A program made the position numbers and the translations under genes. The notes beneath the pieces were generated by a model. That model was not told the origin of the DNA and did not search any database. It saw only the letters and a program-made list of their open reading frames with translations. A stretch of DNA of 8,703 nucleotides from Gammaproteobacteria bacterium (GTDB lineage Bacteria > Pseudomonadota > Gammaproteobacteria > UBA9214): contig DAOVYA010000052.1 of NCBI GenBank assembly GCA_030635865.1, positions 1 through 8,703 on the forward strand, written 5' to 3'. Positions 1-7,753 of the stretch are shown in pieces; the first letter of the stretch is position 1; each line of letters starts with the position of its first letter.

Positions 1-501
1 CGCTTCAATGGCCGTTACGCCCGTCTGGACCGTCCCCATTCGGAGATCAGTCCCTGGTCCGTGTGGCTGTCATGGTCGCCGGACCTGGTGCACTGGGGTG
101 ATTCCGAGGTGGTGATGAAACCGGTGCCCTATCACTGGGACGAGTCGAAAATCGGTCCCGGTGCGACCCCGATCCGCACCGGGCGCGGCTGGCTCAGCAT
201 CTACCACGGGGTATTCGAGACCATGGACGGGGCAGTCTATCGCCTTGGCGTGGCACTGCACGACCTCGCCAATCCGGCGAAGATTATCGGCGTCTCTGAC
301 GAATGGGTGCTGGCCCCGGAGGATCCCTGGGAGATCACGGGCTACGTACACAACGTCGTTTTTACCTGTGGTGCAGTCGCGGATGACGACGGCGGCGTAA
401 AGATTTACTGGGGTGGCGCGGACACCGTGATGTGCGCCGGGACCGCGCGCCTCGACGACCTGGTAGACCTGTGCCTCAACAACAGCCGGCCACCGTACTG
501 A
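1..501 (+). CDS. GH130 family glycoside phosphorylase/hydrolase, C-terminal part
   Basis: The reading frame is open from the first base, so the gene begins outside the window; the GTG at 61 lies inside it and is not a credible start. About 166 residues are visible. They match the C-terminal half of the GH130 fold (beta-1,4-mannooligosaccharide and mannosylglucose phosphorylases and relatives): an opening NGRYARLDRP segment, the IGPGATPIRTGRGWL stretch followed by YHG, which forms part of the family's sugar/phosphate pocket, and a closing YWGGADTVMCAGTARLDDL segment. GH130 enzymes usually cleave beta-mannosides with phosphate to give mannose 1-phosphate, and some members hydrolyse instead. The catalytic aspartate lies in the missing N-terminal half, so substrate and mechanism cannot be read here. 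No signal peptide can be assessed. The gene ends at TGA, convergent with the minus-strand cluster. The family call is firm; the substrate is not. Confidence 0.85.
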   Translation, partial: RFNGRYARLDRPHSEISPWSVWLSWSPDLVHWGDSEVVMKPVPYHWDESKIGPGATPIRTGRGWLSIYHGVFETMDGAVYRLGVALHDLANPAKIIGVSDEWVLAPEDPWEITGYVHNVVFTCGAVADDDGGVKIYWGGADTVMCAGTARLDDLVDLCLNNSRPPY

Positions 502-524
502 ACTGAAGGGTTACAACAGTTCTG

Positions 525-555
525 CAGCTTGGTACAGGAGCCCCATGCCAAGCTG
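525..555. other. stem-loop between convergent genes
   Basis: A perfect 8-base inverted repeat, CAGCTTGG at 525-532 and CCAAGCTG at 548-555, encloses a 15-base loop. One G-T and one A-T pair could extend it inward. It lies 23 bp after the GH130 stop and 26 bp beyond the stop of the truncated phosphorylase frame on the other strand, which is where a bidirectional terminator would sit. Neither side is followed by a T tract, so it is not a standard intrinsic terminator. It may be a weak bidirectional structure or chance. Confidence 0.3.
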
Positions 556-581
556 AAACTGCCACCATTATTGCGTGGCCA

Positions 582-764
582 TCAGTAGCCGCGTCGGCTG
601 ACCAGCGTGACCGCCACCATGGGCAGTTCCAGGTCTGCTGCCGAGCGCAGCGTATCGCCGGCAAGTACATCGAGGCCGCCGCTGTAGGTAGGGATCTCGT
701 TGCGCAGGGCAATTTCCATTGAGAAACAGGCGATGCGCGGCTCGTGAATTAATTCGTCAAGCAT
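582..764 (-). pseudogene. glgP: truncated alpha-glucan phosphorylase (N-terminal remnant)
   Basis: Sixty codons from an ATG at 764 closely resemble the N-terminus of bacterial alpha-glucan phosphorylases (GT35), which release glucose 1-phosphate from glycogen or maltodextrin. Visible landmarks are the [18 protein letters not shown] segment and the following [20 protein letters not shown] segment, ending in SRRGY. In intact members Phe-Arg-Gln usually follows Gly-Tyr; here a TGA follows instead, and the next codons in this frame do not resemble the family. Intact enzymes are hundreds of residues longer and carry the pyridoxal-phosphate lysine near the C-terminus, so this product cannot be catalytic. 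The GH130 gene begins only 80 bp further on, so the rest was probably deleted. The remnant lies 59 bp downstream of the PRPP synthetase gene on the same strand, as if once co-transcribed. No good ribosome binding site is seen. Identity is confident; non-function is inferred from length. Confidence 0.8.
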
Positions 765-823
765 TTCGCTTTATCCAGTCGCCCGTAATTTTTGTATTGC
801 AAGCGTTTGTCTTGTTACATTGA

Positions 824-1726
824 TTATATCCTGCATCCATCCAGGGCTTTGGCAAGCAGGCGATCGAGGTGCAGGGCGTTACTGGAGTGAGGGATGGCAT
901 CTGTGCTCCAGATGTGACTGACACCCGCCCGGCGCAGCCGCTCCTGTGCGTCACCCACGAACAGGGCATGGGTGACCAGTACCGAGATGCTGGCGGGTTT
1001 AAAATTCGCCAGACCCAACGTTGCCTCTTCGAGTGTGCGACCGGTACTGGCAACGTCATCAACCAGCACGACGTGCCGGTTGCGGTAGTCTGCCTTTGGC
1101 AGGCTGACACGTACCTGCTGATCACCGAAACGTTCCTTGCGCGCGACGCAGTAATCGAAGTCTCTGTCACGGGCAATTGCCGCGACCCATTGTTCGGACT
1201 CCTCATCCGGCCCCACCAGGAAGGGGTTATCTGTCTGCTTCTCCAGAAATGCTGACATCACCGGAGTGGCGGTCAGGTTGATTGCCGGGTTGACCGGAAC
1301 CGCATCTTGCAGTTGGTGTACCCGGTGCAGGTGAGAGTCCACGGTAATCAGTGCGTCGATCCATTGGGACAGCAGGGTGCCGACGATACGCTGGCTAACC
1401 GCCTCACCGGGGTGGAAGGCCTTGTCCTGACGCATATAACAAAGGTAAGGGGCAACCAGAGTAATGTGTTTTACGCCCAGGTCCCGGGCGGTTGCTGCAG
1501 CCAGGACAAGTTCCACCAGCCTGCTATTGGGATGGTCCAGCGTTTGGCAGAGAACGATATGCCCGGGGAGTGGTTCGGGCAGCCGCAAACGGGTTTCGCC
1601 ATCCGGGAAATAGTGGATCAATGCATCCGCATAAGGAATGCCTGCTGCCCTGGCCAGACGTTGCGCCGGTTCCCGGTAATCCGGGAAGCCAATTAACAGG
1701 CAGCTATCGTTCAGCTGTGAAGACAC
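824..1726 (-). CDS. prs: ribose-phosphate pyrophosphokinase (PRPP synthetase) family protein
   Basis: A protein of 300 residues in the phosphoribosylpyrophosphate synthetase family, which transfers diphosphate from ATP to ribose 5-phosphate in the cytosol. Visible motifs are FPDGE (residues 40-44), the flexible-loop block PYLCYMRQDK (93-102) followed by FHPGEAVSQR, the DSHLHR metal/phosphate segment (130-135), an ARKER strand (195-199) and the PRPP loop LVDDVASTGRT (221-231). The length is slightly below the ~315 residues of housekeeping enzymes, and the sequence looks more like the short archaeal-type members. The GTG start at 1726 was chosen because AAGGAGG lies about 5 bases upstream, overlapping the phosphorylase stop codon; the 64 in-frame codons further upstream overlap that gene and show no family similarity. 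It starts 10 bp after the phosphorylase gene, so the two are surely one transcript. It is probably a second, dedicated paralogue rather than the housekeeping prs. Confidence 0.88.
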   Translation of the reverse strand: MSSQLNDSCLLIGFPDYREPAQRLARAAGIPYADALIHYFPDGETRLRLPEPLPGHIVLCQTLDHPNSRLVELVLAAATARDLGVKHITLVAPYLCYMRQDKAFHPGEAVSQRIVGTLLSQWIDALITVDSHLHRVHQLQDAVPVNPAINLTATPVMSAFLEKQTDNPFLVGPDEESEQWVAAIARDRDFDYCVARKERFGDQQVRVSLPKADYRNRHVVLVDDVASTGRTLEEATLGLANFKPASISVLVTHALFVGDAQERLRRAGVSHIWSTDAIPHSSNALHLDRLLAKALDGCRI

Positions 1727-1727
1727 T

Positions 1728-1742
1728 ACGGCCTCCTTATTC
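1728..1742 (-). promoter_or_regulatory. ribosome binding site deciding the prs GTG start
   Basis: Read on the minus strand, AATAAGGAGGCCGTA precedes GTG. The AAGGAGG core is close to the ideal anti-16S match, and the phosphorylase TAA codon lies within it. This fixes the prs start at 1726 and suggests efficient translation independent of the broken upstream gene. Confidence 0.8.
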
Positions 1743-3256
1743 CCGGGTTGGCTCGGCAGCGCCAAGCCGGTAGCCGCTTTCTTTCGTTGCCGCCTCGCAG
1801 GCAAAGCGGAAATCCGCGGCAAACTCGGCATGTATGGTATACAGGGGTTCACCTTGTTTGATCGGCTCACCGAGCTTGCGATGCAAATCGACACCGGCAC
1901 CCGGGTCCATGGGCGCACCGGCCAGGCGTGCGATGCGTGTCATTTGCAGGTTATCGATGTCGGTGATCGTCCCGGATGCGCTGGCCAGCACAGGTTGTTG
2001 CAAGTTGCCTGGCAGAGGCGTCTCAGGGTTGTCACCCTGTGCCTTGATGATGGCTTCCATCTTGGCCAGTGCGCGGCCGGAGTCCAGGATGTCGCGGGCA
2101 ATCACATAGCCCTGTCCTCCACGCACATCGGGATCGAACTCCAGGATTCTTCCGGCCAGTTGCAGTGCCTTCTCACGCAGGTCAGCAGGCGCATCAGGAT
2201 GGTTGTTCAGTATCTGCATGACATCCCTTGCCTCCAGGACGGGACCGATACCCCGGCCGATCGGTTGGCGGCCGTCGGTGATGATGACTTCGAGCTGCAA
2301 TCCCATGTGATCCCCTGCGTATTCAAACAGCTTGCGCAAGCGCAGGGCGGCAGACCGGTTGCGAATCTTTGCCGTTGGGCCGACCGGGATGTCAATCAGC
2401 AGGTGAGTGGAGCCGGCGGCAATCTTTTTTGCCAGAATGGAAGCCACCATCTGACCGGGTGAATCCAGGGACAAGGGGCGTTCGACCGAAATCAGGATAT
2501 CATCCACCGGCGCAAGCCGGGCCTTGCCACCCCAGGCAAGACAGGCGCGTTCCCGGCGGACTATTTTATGCAGCAGATCCGGTGATAATTCCACATGCGC
2601 CAGCACCCCCATGGTATCGGCGGTACCCGCTGGTGAGGTAATGGCGCGGCTGGAGGTCTTGGGGATGAGCATGCCATGTGCGGCGACGATAGGTACAATC
2701 AGCATGCTGGTACGGTTGCCCGGGATGCCGCCAATGCAATGCTTGTCGACAACCAGTGGTTCACTCCAGTCGAGGCGCTTGCCGGTCTCGACCATGGCGC
2801 GGGTCAGATAGAGCACCTCATCGCGTTCCATGCCGGTTTCGGCACAACTTACCAGAAATGCGGCCATTTCTATTTTTGAATAGCGATTGCCCTTGATATC
2901 CCGGGTGATTCCCCGGTATTCCTTGAGTGTCAGCCGTTCACCCGCGATCTTCCTGTGAACCGCCTTCAGTGAGAGCGGGGGTGGGCATGCTCCACCCGTA
3001 CACCGGTTCCATCAGGCAGGTTCAGTTGTTCGAAGGCCTGTTCACTGAGTCCCAGTTCATCCGGGGCAAGGATGTTCTCGTCATCCACCACGTTCAGGAC
3101 GGCAATCACGGGTTCCCCGTCGTTAGCCTTGTGTATCTCGATCTTGTTGAGGGCCTGAAAGCCTTCACTGCGATAGACCGGGCAGTCACGATGCAGGTAG
3201 GCAACATTCTCCCGGTAGGTATCAATACTGATCTTGCGAAGTTTTAGCGTGTCCAT
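1737..3256 (-). pseudogene. archaeal-type thymidine/AMP phosphorylase, interrupted by a frameshift
   Basis: Two adjacent frames make one gene. The frame 3256-2966 encodes the N-terminal domain (starting MDTLKLRKISIDT, with RSEGFQALNKIEI and ILAPDELGLSE) and stops at TGA. The second frame, open from about 2980 to 1737, carries on with [19 protein letters not shown] and then the catalytic body. The body has [11 protein letters not shown], the phosphate/nucleoside block [34 protein letters not shown], and [16 protein letters not shown]. Adding one C to the CCCCC run (plus-strand G run 2977-2981) restores about 506 residues, the normal length of this family, with a natural HPPLSLK junction. The family covers putative thymidine phosphorylases of bacteria and archaeal AMP phosphorylases; they phosphorolyse nucleosides or NMPs, giving a base and ribose (bis)phosphate. 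The substrate cannot be told from sequence alone. The gene lies 113 bp after atpG and directly before prs. The indel may be a real mutation or a sequencing/assembly error. Restarting at the internal ATG at 2867 would give 376 residues lacking the N-terminal domain. Confidence 0.82.
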
Positions 3257-3369
3257 AGGCAGAGATTACAGGCAGGTGTCAGCGATTGCTTCTTGCATGT
3301 TCCGGGTATTGCCCGGCACAAACATCAAATGTCCATGGTACAAAAATAGATATCGCAACGAGATCATTA
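3257..3369 (-). other. intergenic gap between atpG and the phosphorylase gene, with stem-loop
   Basis: This 113-bp gap is the longest break between genes on the minus strand and is relatively AT-rich next to the atpG stop. It holds a short hairpin at 3298-3320: CCGGG (3302-3306) and CCCGG (3312-3316) around a 5-base loop, with an outer TGT/ACA pairing after one mismatch. No T tract follows on the minus strand, so it is at best a weak terminator or attenuator at the end of the atp operon. I found no convincing -35/-10 pair for the phosphorylase gene and no clear ribosome binding site before its ATG. Whether the atp operon reads through into the next genes is open. Confidence 0.4.
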
Positions 3370-4230
3370 CTATTGTCTCTCAGGCGATAATTTATCCAGG
3401 CTGGCAGCGCTCAACAGGATGACTTCAATCTCTTCGATAATCTCCTCCTGGCGCAAGGCATTGCTTTGGTGCAGCAGGTTTGCTGACTTGTCATCCAGGT
3501 GTTGCACGGCACCTTCCAGATGCCTTACCCGCTGTATGTTCTCCGCCATCAATGATACGTACATAATCTCGTGCAGTGCGGCGAACAGGTAGTGGTCGAT
3601 CAGTTCGGCGAGGAATGCTGCCGGGAGCAGGTTGAGTACGGGGGGATGCGGAAAACGTGGCGCGGTGTCGCGGTACTGTTCGAAGGGAGGCAATACTTCT
3701 GTAGTGGCGATCTGCTCTCTGTCAGGATCGTGATAGAACACCGTGAGTGACACAGCGCCTTCTTTTGCTTGCAGTTCAGTCAGGGTGTTGAAGATCAGGG
3801 CCAGTGTTTTTTCAGCTTCTTCGACGACATTGGCGCCATCAATACAGGCAACCACTCGCGGATCTCCTTCCAGGTGGTTACCCAGTTTGTTTCCAGTCAC
3901 GATTAAACGCGGTGTATCGAGGCTGTATTCCTGAACATGGGCTTCCAGTCGCTTCAGCAATGTTTCGCTAAAGTCTCCACAGAAGCCGCGCTCCGAGCCA
4001 AGTAGCAGGCAGACCGGTGTTGTTTCCCCCGCTCGTGGAAGCGCCCTGGGGTAGAACCCAAGGAAATCGGCCGCGATGGTCTCGATGTGGGTAACCACCG
4101 CACGCTGGGCGTCGAGGAAACGTCCCAGTTTGCGGCTTTCTATATACGCCAGGGTCTTCATGGAGTTCATGATGTCACGGATCTCGCCGAGTGTATGGCG
4201 GTGTTGCTCCAGTTCGCGACGGTGGGTCAT
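3370..4230 (-). CDS. atpG: N-ATPase F1 gamma subunit
   Basis: The central rotor shaft of the F1 motor, linking the alpha/beta ring to the c-ring. The 286 residues begin MTHRRELEQHRHTLGEIRDI, equivalent to the conserved N-terminal helix that leads into IMNSMKTLAYIE. The Rossmann-like core contains GSERGFCGDF (about 78-87), the counterpart of the usual SDRGLCGGFN. The C-terminal helix from about 215 includes the SLMAENIQ segment and ends LRQEEIIEEIEVILLSA, as in all gamma subunits. I chose the ATG at 4230 rather than the TTG or CTG-like codons upstream, because homology starts there and the ATG lies 5 bp after the atpA stop with AGAGG just before it. A start at 4284 would overlap atpA by about 49 bp and add 18 unlikely residues. 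This is the last gene of the operon, as in other N-ATPases. Confidence 0.93.
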   Translation of the reverse strand: MTHRRELEQHRHTLGEIRDIMNSMKTLAYIESRKLGRFLDAQRAVVTHIETIAADFLGFYPRALPRAGETTPVCLLLGSERGFCGDFSETLLKRLEAHVQEYSLDTPRLIVTGNKLGNHLEGDPRVVACIDGANVVEEAEKTLALIFNTLTELQAKEGAVSLTVFYHDPDREQIATTEVLPPFEQYRDTAPRFPHPPVLNLLPAAFLAELIDHYLFAALHEIMYVSLMAENIQRVRHLEGAVQHLDDKSANLLHQSNALRQEEIIEEIEVILLSAASLDKLSPERQ

Positions 4231-4235
4231 GGCCT

Positions 4236-5723
4236 CTATTTCCGTGGTTGCAGGCCGAGCCAGCCGGATACGGCTTCGCTCCATTGATCCCGGGGGTTGT
4301 CCAGCGTGAGCCCCGAGCGATTGACCTGCTTTTCCAGTGTTGTCAGATGGGCGCGAATATCCGCGGGTTCGGTGTCATCGAGCAGGCCATCATTATAGGC
4401 CACCAACCAGGCCATCTGGAATTCGATGGACAGGGGTGTCAGGCGGTCCTGCTTGAGAATCTCGCGTAGCACCCGTCCGCGCCTGATGGCCACCTCCATG
4501 GCGGCCTCGAGACGTGCACCAAAACGGGTAAAAACCTCCAGCTCCAGGAACTGCAGATAATCCAGTTTCATGCGTCCGGCCTCGTCCTTGATGCGGGAAT
4601 GCTGGGCCCGGCCGCCGATGCGGGAAACTGATTTGGCGATGTCGATGGCGGGACGAAATCCGCCAACGAAAAGGTTATGGTCAAGATAGATCTGTCCGTC
4701 CGTGATGGAAATGAGGTTGGTGGGGATATAGGCGGCGATCTCCCCCAGCTTTGTCTCCACGATGGGAAGGGCCGTCATGCTGCCACCGCCATGGGCCGCG
4801 TTGAAGCACGTGGCACGTTCCAACAGACGGGCATGGACAGAAAAGATATCGCCGGGATAGGCTTCCCGTCCGGGTGGGCGGCGTAGCAGTAGCGAGAGTT
4901 CGCGGTAGGTCTTCGCATGGGTGGCGAGATCGTCGTATACCACCAGGGTGTCGCGCCCCTGCTGCATCCAGTACTCCGCGACGGCGCAGCCGGCGAAGGG
5001 CGCCAGGTGTTGCAGGCCGGGCAGGGCGCTGGCCTCGGCGACCAGCACTGTGGTGTACTCCAGTGCATCATAGCTGCGCAGGATCTCGATGGTGTTAATG
5101 ACGGTTGATCGCTTCTGGCCGATGAGCACATACACGCAATAGACATCCTTGCCCCGTTGGTTGATGAGGGTGTCGAGGGCGACCGAACTGCGTCCAAGGC
5201 CTTCGTCACCAATGAGCAACTGACGTTGCCCCTTGCCGATGGGGATCAGCGTGTCGATCACTTTGATGCCGGTATACAGGGGGGCATGGACAAGGTCGCG
5301 GGCCACGATTGCCGGCGAACGGGTTTCCAGCCTGCGCCAGGCATCAGGTTCCGGCTCCGGTTCATTGTCCAGTGGCATGCCCAGTGGATCGATGACCCGG
5401 CCCAGCAGGCCATCGCCGACGGGGATGCTCAATGCACGGTGGGTGAGGTGAACCACTGTACCGGCGGTCAGCGCCTCGGTCTCGTGCAGCAGCACTGCCC
5501 CCACCATCTCCTCGGTGAGATCGAAGACCATGGCCCGGCTGCCATCCTCGAAGGCCAGGATGTCTTCCATTGCGGCCGAAGGCAGGCCCGACATCCAGGC
5601 GATGCCGTCGCCCACGGATACCACGCTGCCTTGCTCGGTGATACGCAGTCCGGGTTGGTAATGCTTAAGCCAGGCGGCCTGCCTGCCCAGCGGTCCGGCG
5701 GTGTCAACCTCTTCAGGTTTCAT
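4236..5723 (-). CDS. atpA: N-ATPase F1 alpha subunit
   Basis: The non-catalytic nucleotide-binding subunit of the F1 hexamer, 495 residues from the ATG at 5723. The order is an N-terminal beta-barrel (about 25-95), a nucleotide-binding domain (about 95-375) and a C-terminal helical bundle. Landmarks are [14 protein letters not shown], a Walker A region GDEGLGRSS (172-180), the Walker B strand [36 protein letters not shown] and the arginine finger in SVSRIGG (Arg368), which completes the beta catalytic site. The oddity is the Walker A: the canonical GDRQTGKT has become GDEGLGRS, with Arg178 in place of the phosphate-binding Lys. The arginine finger is kept, so catalysis at beta sites may still work while ATP binding at alpha is changed. 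The start is uncertain: TTG at 5729 would add two residues. From the ATG, the gene overlaps the end of atpF by 11 bp, suggesting translational coupling; the ribosome binding site is weak. Confidence 0.93.
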   Translation of the reverse strand: MKPEEVDTAGPLGRQAAWLKHYQPGLRITEQGSVVSVGDGIAWMSGLPSAAMEDILAFEDGSRAMVFDLTEEMVGAVLLHETEALTAGTVVHLTHRALSIPVGDGLLGRVIDPLGMPLDNEPEPEPDAWRRLETRSPAIVARDLVHAPLYTGIKVIDTLIPIGKGQRQLLIGDEGLGRSSVALDTLINQRGKDVYCVYVLIGQKRSTVINTIEILRSYDALEYTTVLVAEASALPGLQHLAPFAGCAVAEYWMQQGRDTLVVYDDLATHAKTYRELSLLLRRPPGREAYPGDIFSVHARLLERATCFNAAHGGGSMTALPIVETKLGEIAAYIPTNLISITDGQIYLDHNLFVGGFRPAIDIAKSVSRIGGRAQHSRIKDEAGRMKLDYLQFLELEVFTRFGARLEAAMEVAIRRGRVLREILKQDRLTPLSIEFQMAWLVAYNDGLLDDTEPADIRAHLTTLEKQVNRSGLTLDNPRDQWSEAVSGWLGLQPRK

Positions 5724-6459
5724 GGACAAGTTCGCTAAAACTCTTCAGTTCGTCCTGCAGATTGGCACGCAGCACCCAGGACCCCATGGTGACGCGCAAT
5801 CCGGCCAGTAACTCCTTGTCCTGTTCGTAGTGAAAAGGCGTTGTTACCGCCAGTACCGAACCAAGCGTGCGCTCAAGGGACAGGCGCGTATCGTCATCCA
5901 GGGGATATGCGCTGGCAACCAGAATCCTGTCGGCTGTTTTGCCCACAGCGGCGCGCAGTGCGCTCAGTCGCTCGGGGGGTAAGGAGGTGAGTTCTTTCAA
6001 GAGCAGGTCGAGCAGGCGGTGTTCCAGTTCCGGTCCGGCTGCGAGGGACAACAGTCGTGCGGAGAACTGTGCGCCCTGGGCCAGTGCCGTTTCTTCAGCG
6101 CGCAGTCGGCTGGTCTCGGCAGCGCGCTGTTCTATGACCCGGGCCTTCTCCCGCTCCTCGCCAAGCATGGTCCGCAGAGCCTCCATCCGCCGTGTCCGTT
6201 CCGTCTCGATCTCCTTGTCCAGTGACGACTGTGCGGTCTGGCGTTCCTTTTCCCACTCGGCCAGCCGGTTTTCGTACTGGACTCTCAGCGCCTCGGCATC
6301 CTCGTGCAGGGTTTTGGCATCGTTCAGGGTTTTTTCGATGCGGCGGCGGCGGCGGGCGATCACATTCAAGACCGGCTTGTAGAAAAAGCGCTTCAGGATC
6401 CAGACAAGGATCAGAAAGTTGATGATCTCCAGCAGGAATGTGGACCAGTTCAGCTCCAA
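5713..6459 (-). CDS. atpF: N-ATPase subunit b with delta-like C-terminal extension
   Basis: The peripheral stalk protein. The 248 residues are far longer than the ~156 of ordinary subunit b. One membrane segment (about 7-24) is followed by a basic cluster RRRRR (36-40), a long charged coiled coil (about 40-130) and a C-terminal region (about 176-245) that resembles the end of the delta subunit: [15 protein letters not shown], then [19 protein letters not shown], which parallels the delta segment around GGVVIRIGDRVIDGS. Since the operon has no atpH, this extension probably replaces delta at the top of the stator, as proposed for N-ATPases in general. The start is a TTG at 6459, chosen because [12 protein letters not shown] is where N-type b proteins begin and AGGGG lies about 8 bases upstream; the nearby ATG at 6467 is in another frame. 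The 3' end overlaps atpA. Confidence 0.92.
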   Translation of the reverse strand: MELNWSTFLLEIINFLILVWILKRFFYKPVLNVIARRRRRIEKTLNDAKTLHEDAEALRVQYENRLAEWEKERQTAQSSLDKEIETERTRRMEALRTMLGEEREKARVIEQRAAETSRLRAEETALAQGAQFSARLLSLAAGPELEHRLLDLLLKELTSLPPERLSALRAAVGKTADRILVASAYPLDDDTRLSLERTLGSVLAVTTPFHYEQDKELLAGLRVTMGSWVLRANLQDELKSFSELVHET

Positions 6460-6506
6460 GGCGGCATCCCCTGCTGAGTTAGTGGGTGTGTCATCGCTTG
6501 TATTGG

Positions 6507-6780
<274 letters not shown>

Positions 6781-7482
6781 CTACTCCTCGTTGTTTTCTC
6801 TGTATTTCTGTTGCGTAAGTTGCTGTGATTGTATACCGCCGGCCACATAGATCAGCGCCAGCATGCCAAAAATATAGGCCTGCACCAGTGCCTCGATGAT
6901 ATGCAGCATGAGGATCGGTATCGGTGCCAGAAAACCGGCCACCAGCAGGATCAGCAGGGCCGCCATTTCCAGGCTCATGATGTTGCCGAACAGGCGCACG
7001 GCCAGAGCGATGGTGCGGGTGATCTCACTGATGATGTGGAAGGGCAGCAGGAGAGGGCTCGGCGTGAGATAGTGGCGCAGGTAGGACTTCACGCCCTGGA
7101 TACGGATGCCGAACCAGTGGGTCGAGAGGAAGACCAGGATTGCCAGGGAAGCGGTGGCCGACAGGTCACGCGTCGGTGAATACACCCCCGGTATCAGGCC
7201 ACTCAGGTTGGCAACGACCAGAAATATCCAGAGGCTGCCGATAAAGGGCAGTAGCTGGCTCACGTGATCGGGAGCGACGCCGCGAATGGCTTCCTCAATA
7301 GTGCTGACGATACCTTCGGCTACTGTTTGCACCGGGCCCGGTTCCATATGCAGGCGGCGCGTGACCAGCCAGCCGCACAGACCGATGACGGCCATGATTA
7401 CCCAGGTGGTGACAATTGTATTGGTGAGCTGCACTGGACCGAGTTGCAGCACCGTCCCCACCATTATTCCGCTGTCGTCCAT
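6781..7482 (-). CDS. atpB: N-ATPase Fo subunit a
   Basis: The stator membrane subunit that supplies the two ion half-channels beside the c-ring. The 233 residues have several hydrophobic segments (about 21-40, 77-97, 109-124, 145-165, 172-191, 194-214). The key arginine is Arg163 in VRLFGN, equivalent to E. coli Arg210, which separates incoming and outgoing ions at the c-ring. The last helices contain Glu196 and Gln201 in IIEALVQAYIFGML, matching the conserved polar positions of the family. The length is near that of compact N-type and Na+-type a subunits and shorter than the E. coli protein (271). The ATG at 7482 has AGGGAG about 8 bases upstream, within the end of atpQ. The gap to atpQ is 5 bp, which leaves no room for the atpR gene usually found at this position. 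Confidence 0.94.
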   Translation of the reverse strand: MDDSGIMVGTVLQLGPVQLTNTIVTTWVIMAVIGLCGWLVTRRLHMEPGPVQTVAEGIVSTIEEAIRGVAPDHVSQLLPFIGSLWIFLVVANLSGLIPGVYSPTRDLSATASLAILVFLSTHWFGIRIQGVKSYLRHYLTPSPLLLPFHIISEITRTIALAVRLFGNIMSLEMAALLILLVAGFLAPIPILMLHIIEALVQAYIFGMLALIYVAGGIQSQQLTQQKYRENNEE

Positions 7483-7487
7483 ATATA

Positions 7488-7753
7488 CTACTCCCTGATC
7501 AGAAGGTAGACGTTGACAGCACCGATGATGATGCCCAGAAACAGCATGCTCAAGGTCCAGCGTATGGAATAGCCCTCTACCAGGCCATCCAGCCAGCGCC
7601 CGAGATAGGCACCGCCCACGACCGGTAGTACGAACACCAGTCCCAGTGTGCCCATGTAAACAGTCTGTGAGATCAGGGTAGGGCGGTCCTTTTCAGCCTG
7701 TTTCATGCGCCGGGCCTGCTGCTCCACCCGCGTGCGGAGTTGCTCGTTACTGC

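Noticed and set aside
757..1206. Minus-strand open frame of 149 codons overlapping prs
   Set aside because: It is in another frame of the PRPP synthetase gene and shows no family features; the prs frame carries all the motifs.
1727..1918. N-terminal extension of prs by 64 codons
   Set aside because: The extension overlaps the conserved end of the phosphorylase gene and has no similarity to PRPP synthetases; the GTG at 1726 has a strong ribosome binding site.
1830..2462. Long plus-strand open frame of 210 codons
   Set aside because: It lies wholly antisense to the conserved phosphorylase body, its translation has no recognisable domain, and GC-rich codon use on the other strand explains the open frame.
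3305..3345. Possible FNR-type site near the ATCAA motif upstream of the phosphorylase gene
   Set aside because: Only one half-site is present; the second half does not match at the required spacing.
3257..3369. Promoter for the phosphorylase gene
   Set aside because: AT-rich hexamers occur, but no -35/-10 pair with acceptable spacing could be found on the minus strand.
4231..4284. N-terminal extension of atpG by 18 codons
   Set aside because: It would overlap the end of atpA and precedes the point where gamma homology begins; the ATG at 4230 fits better.
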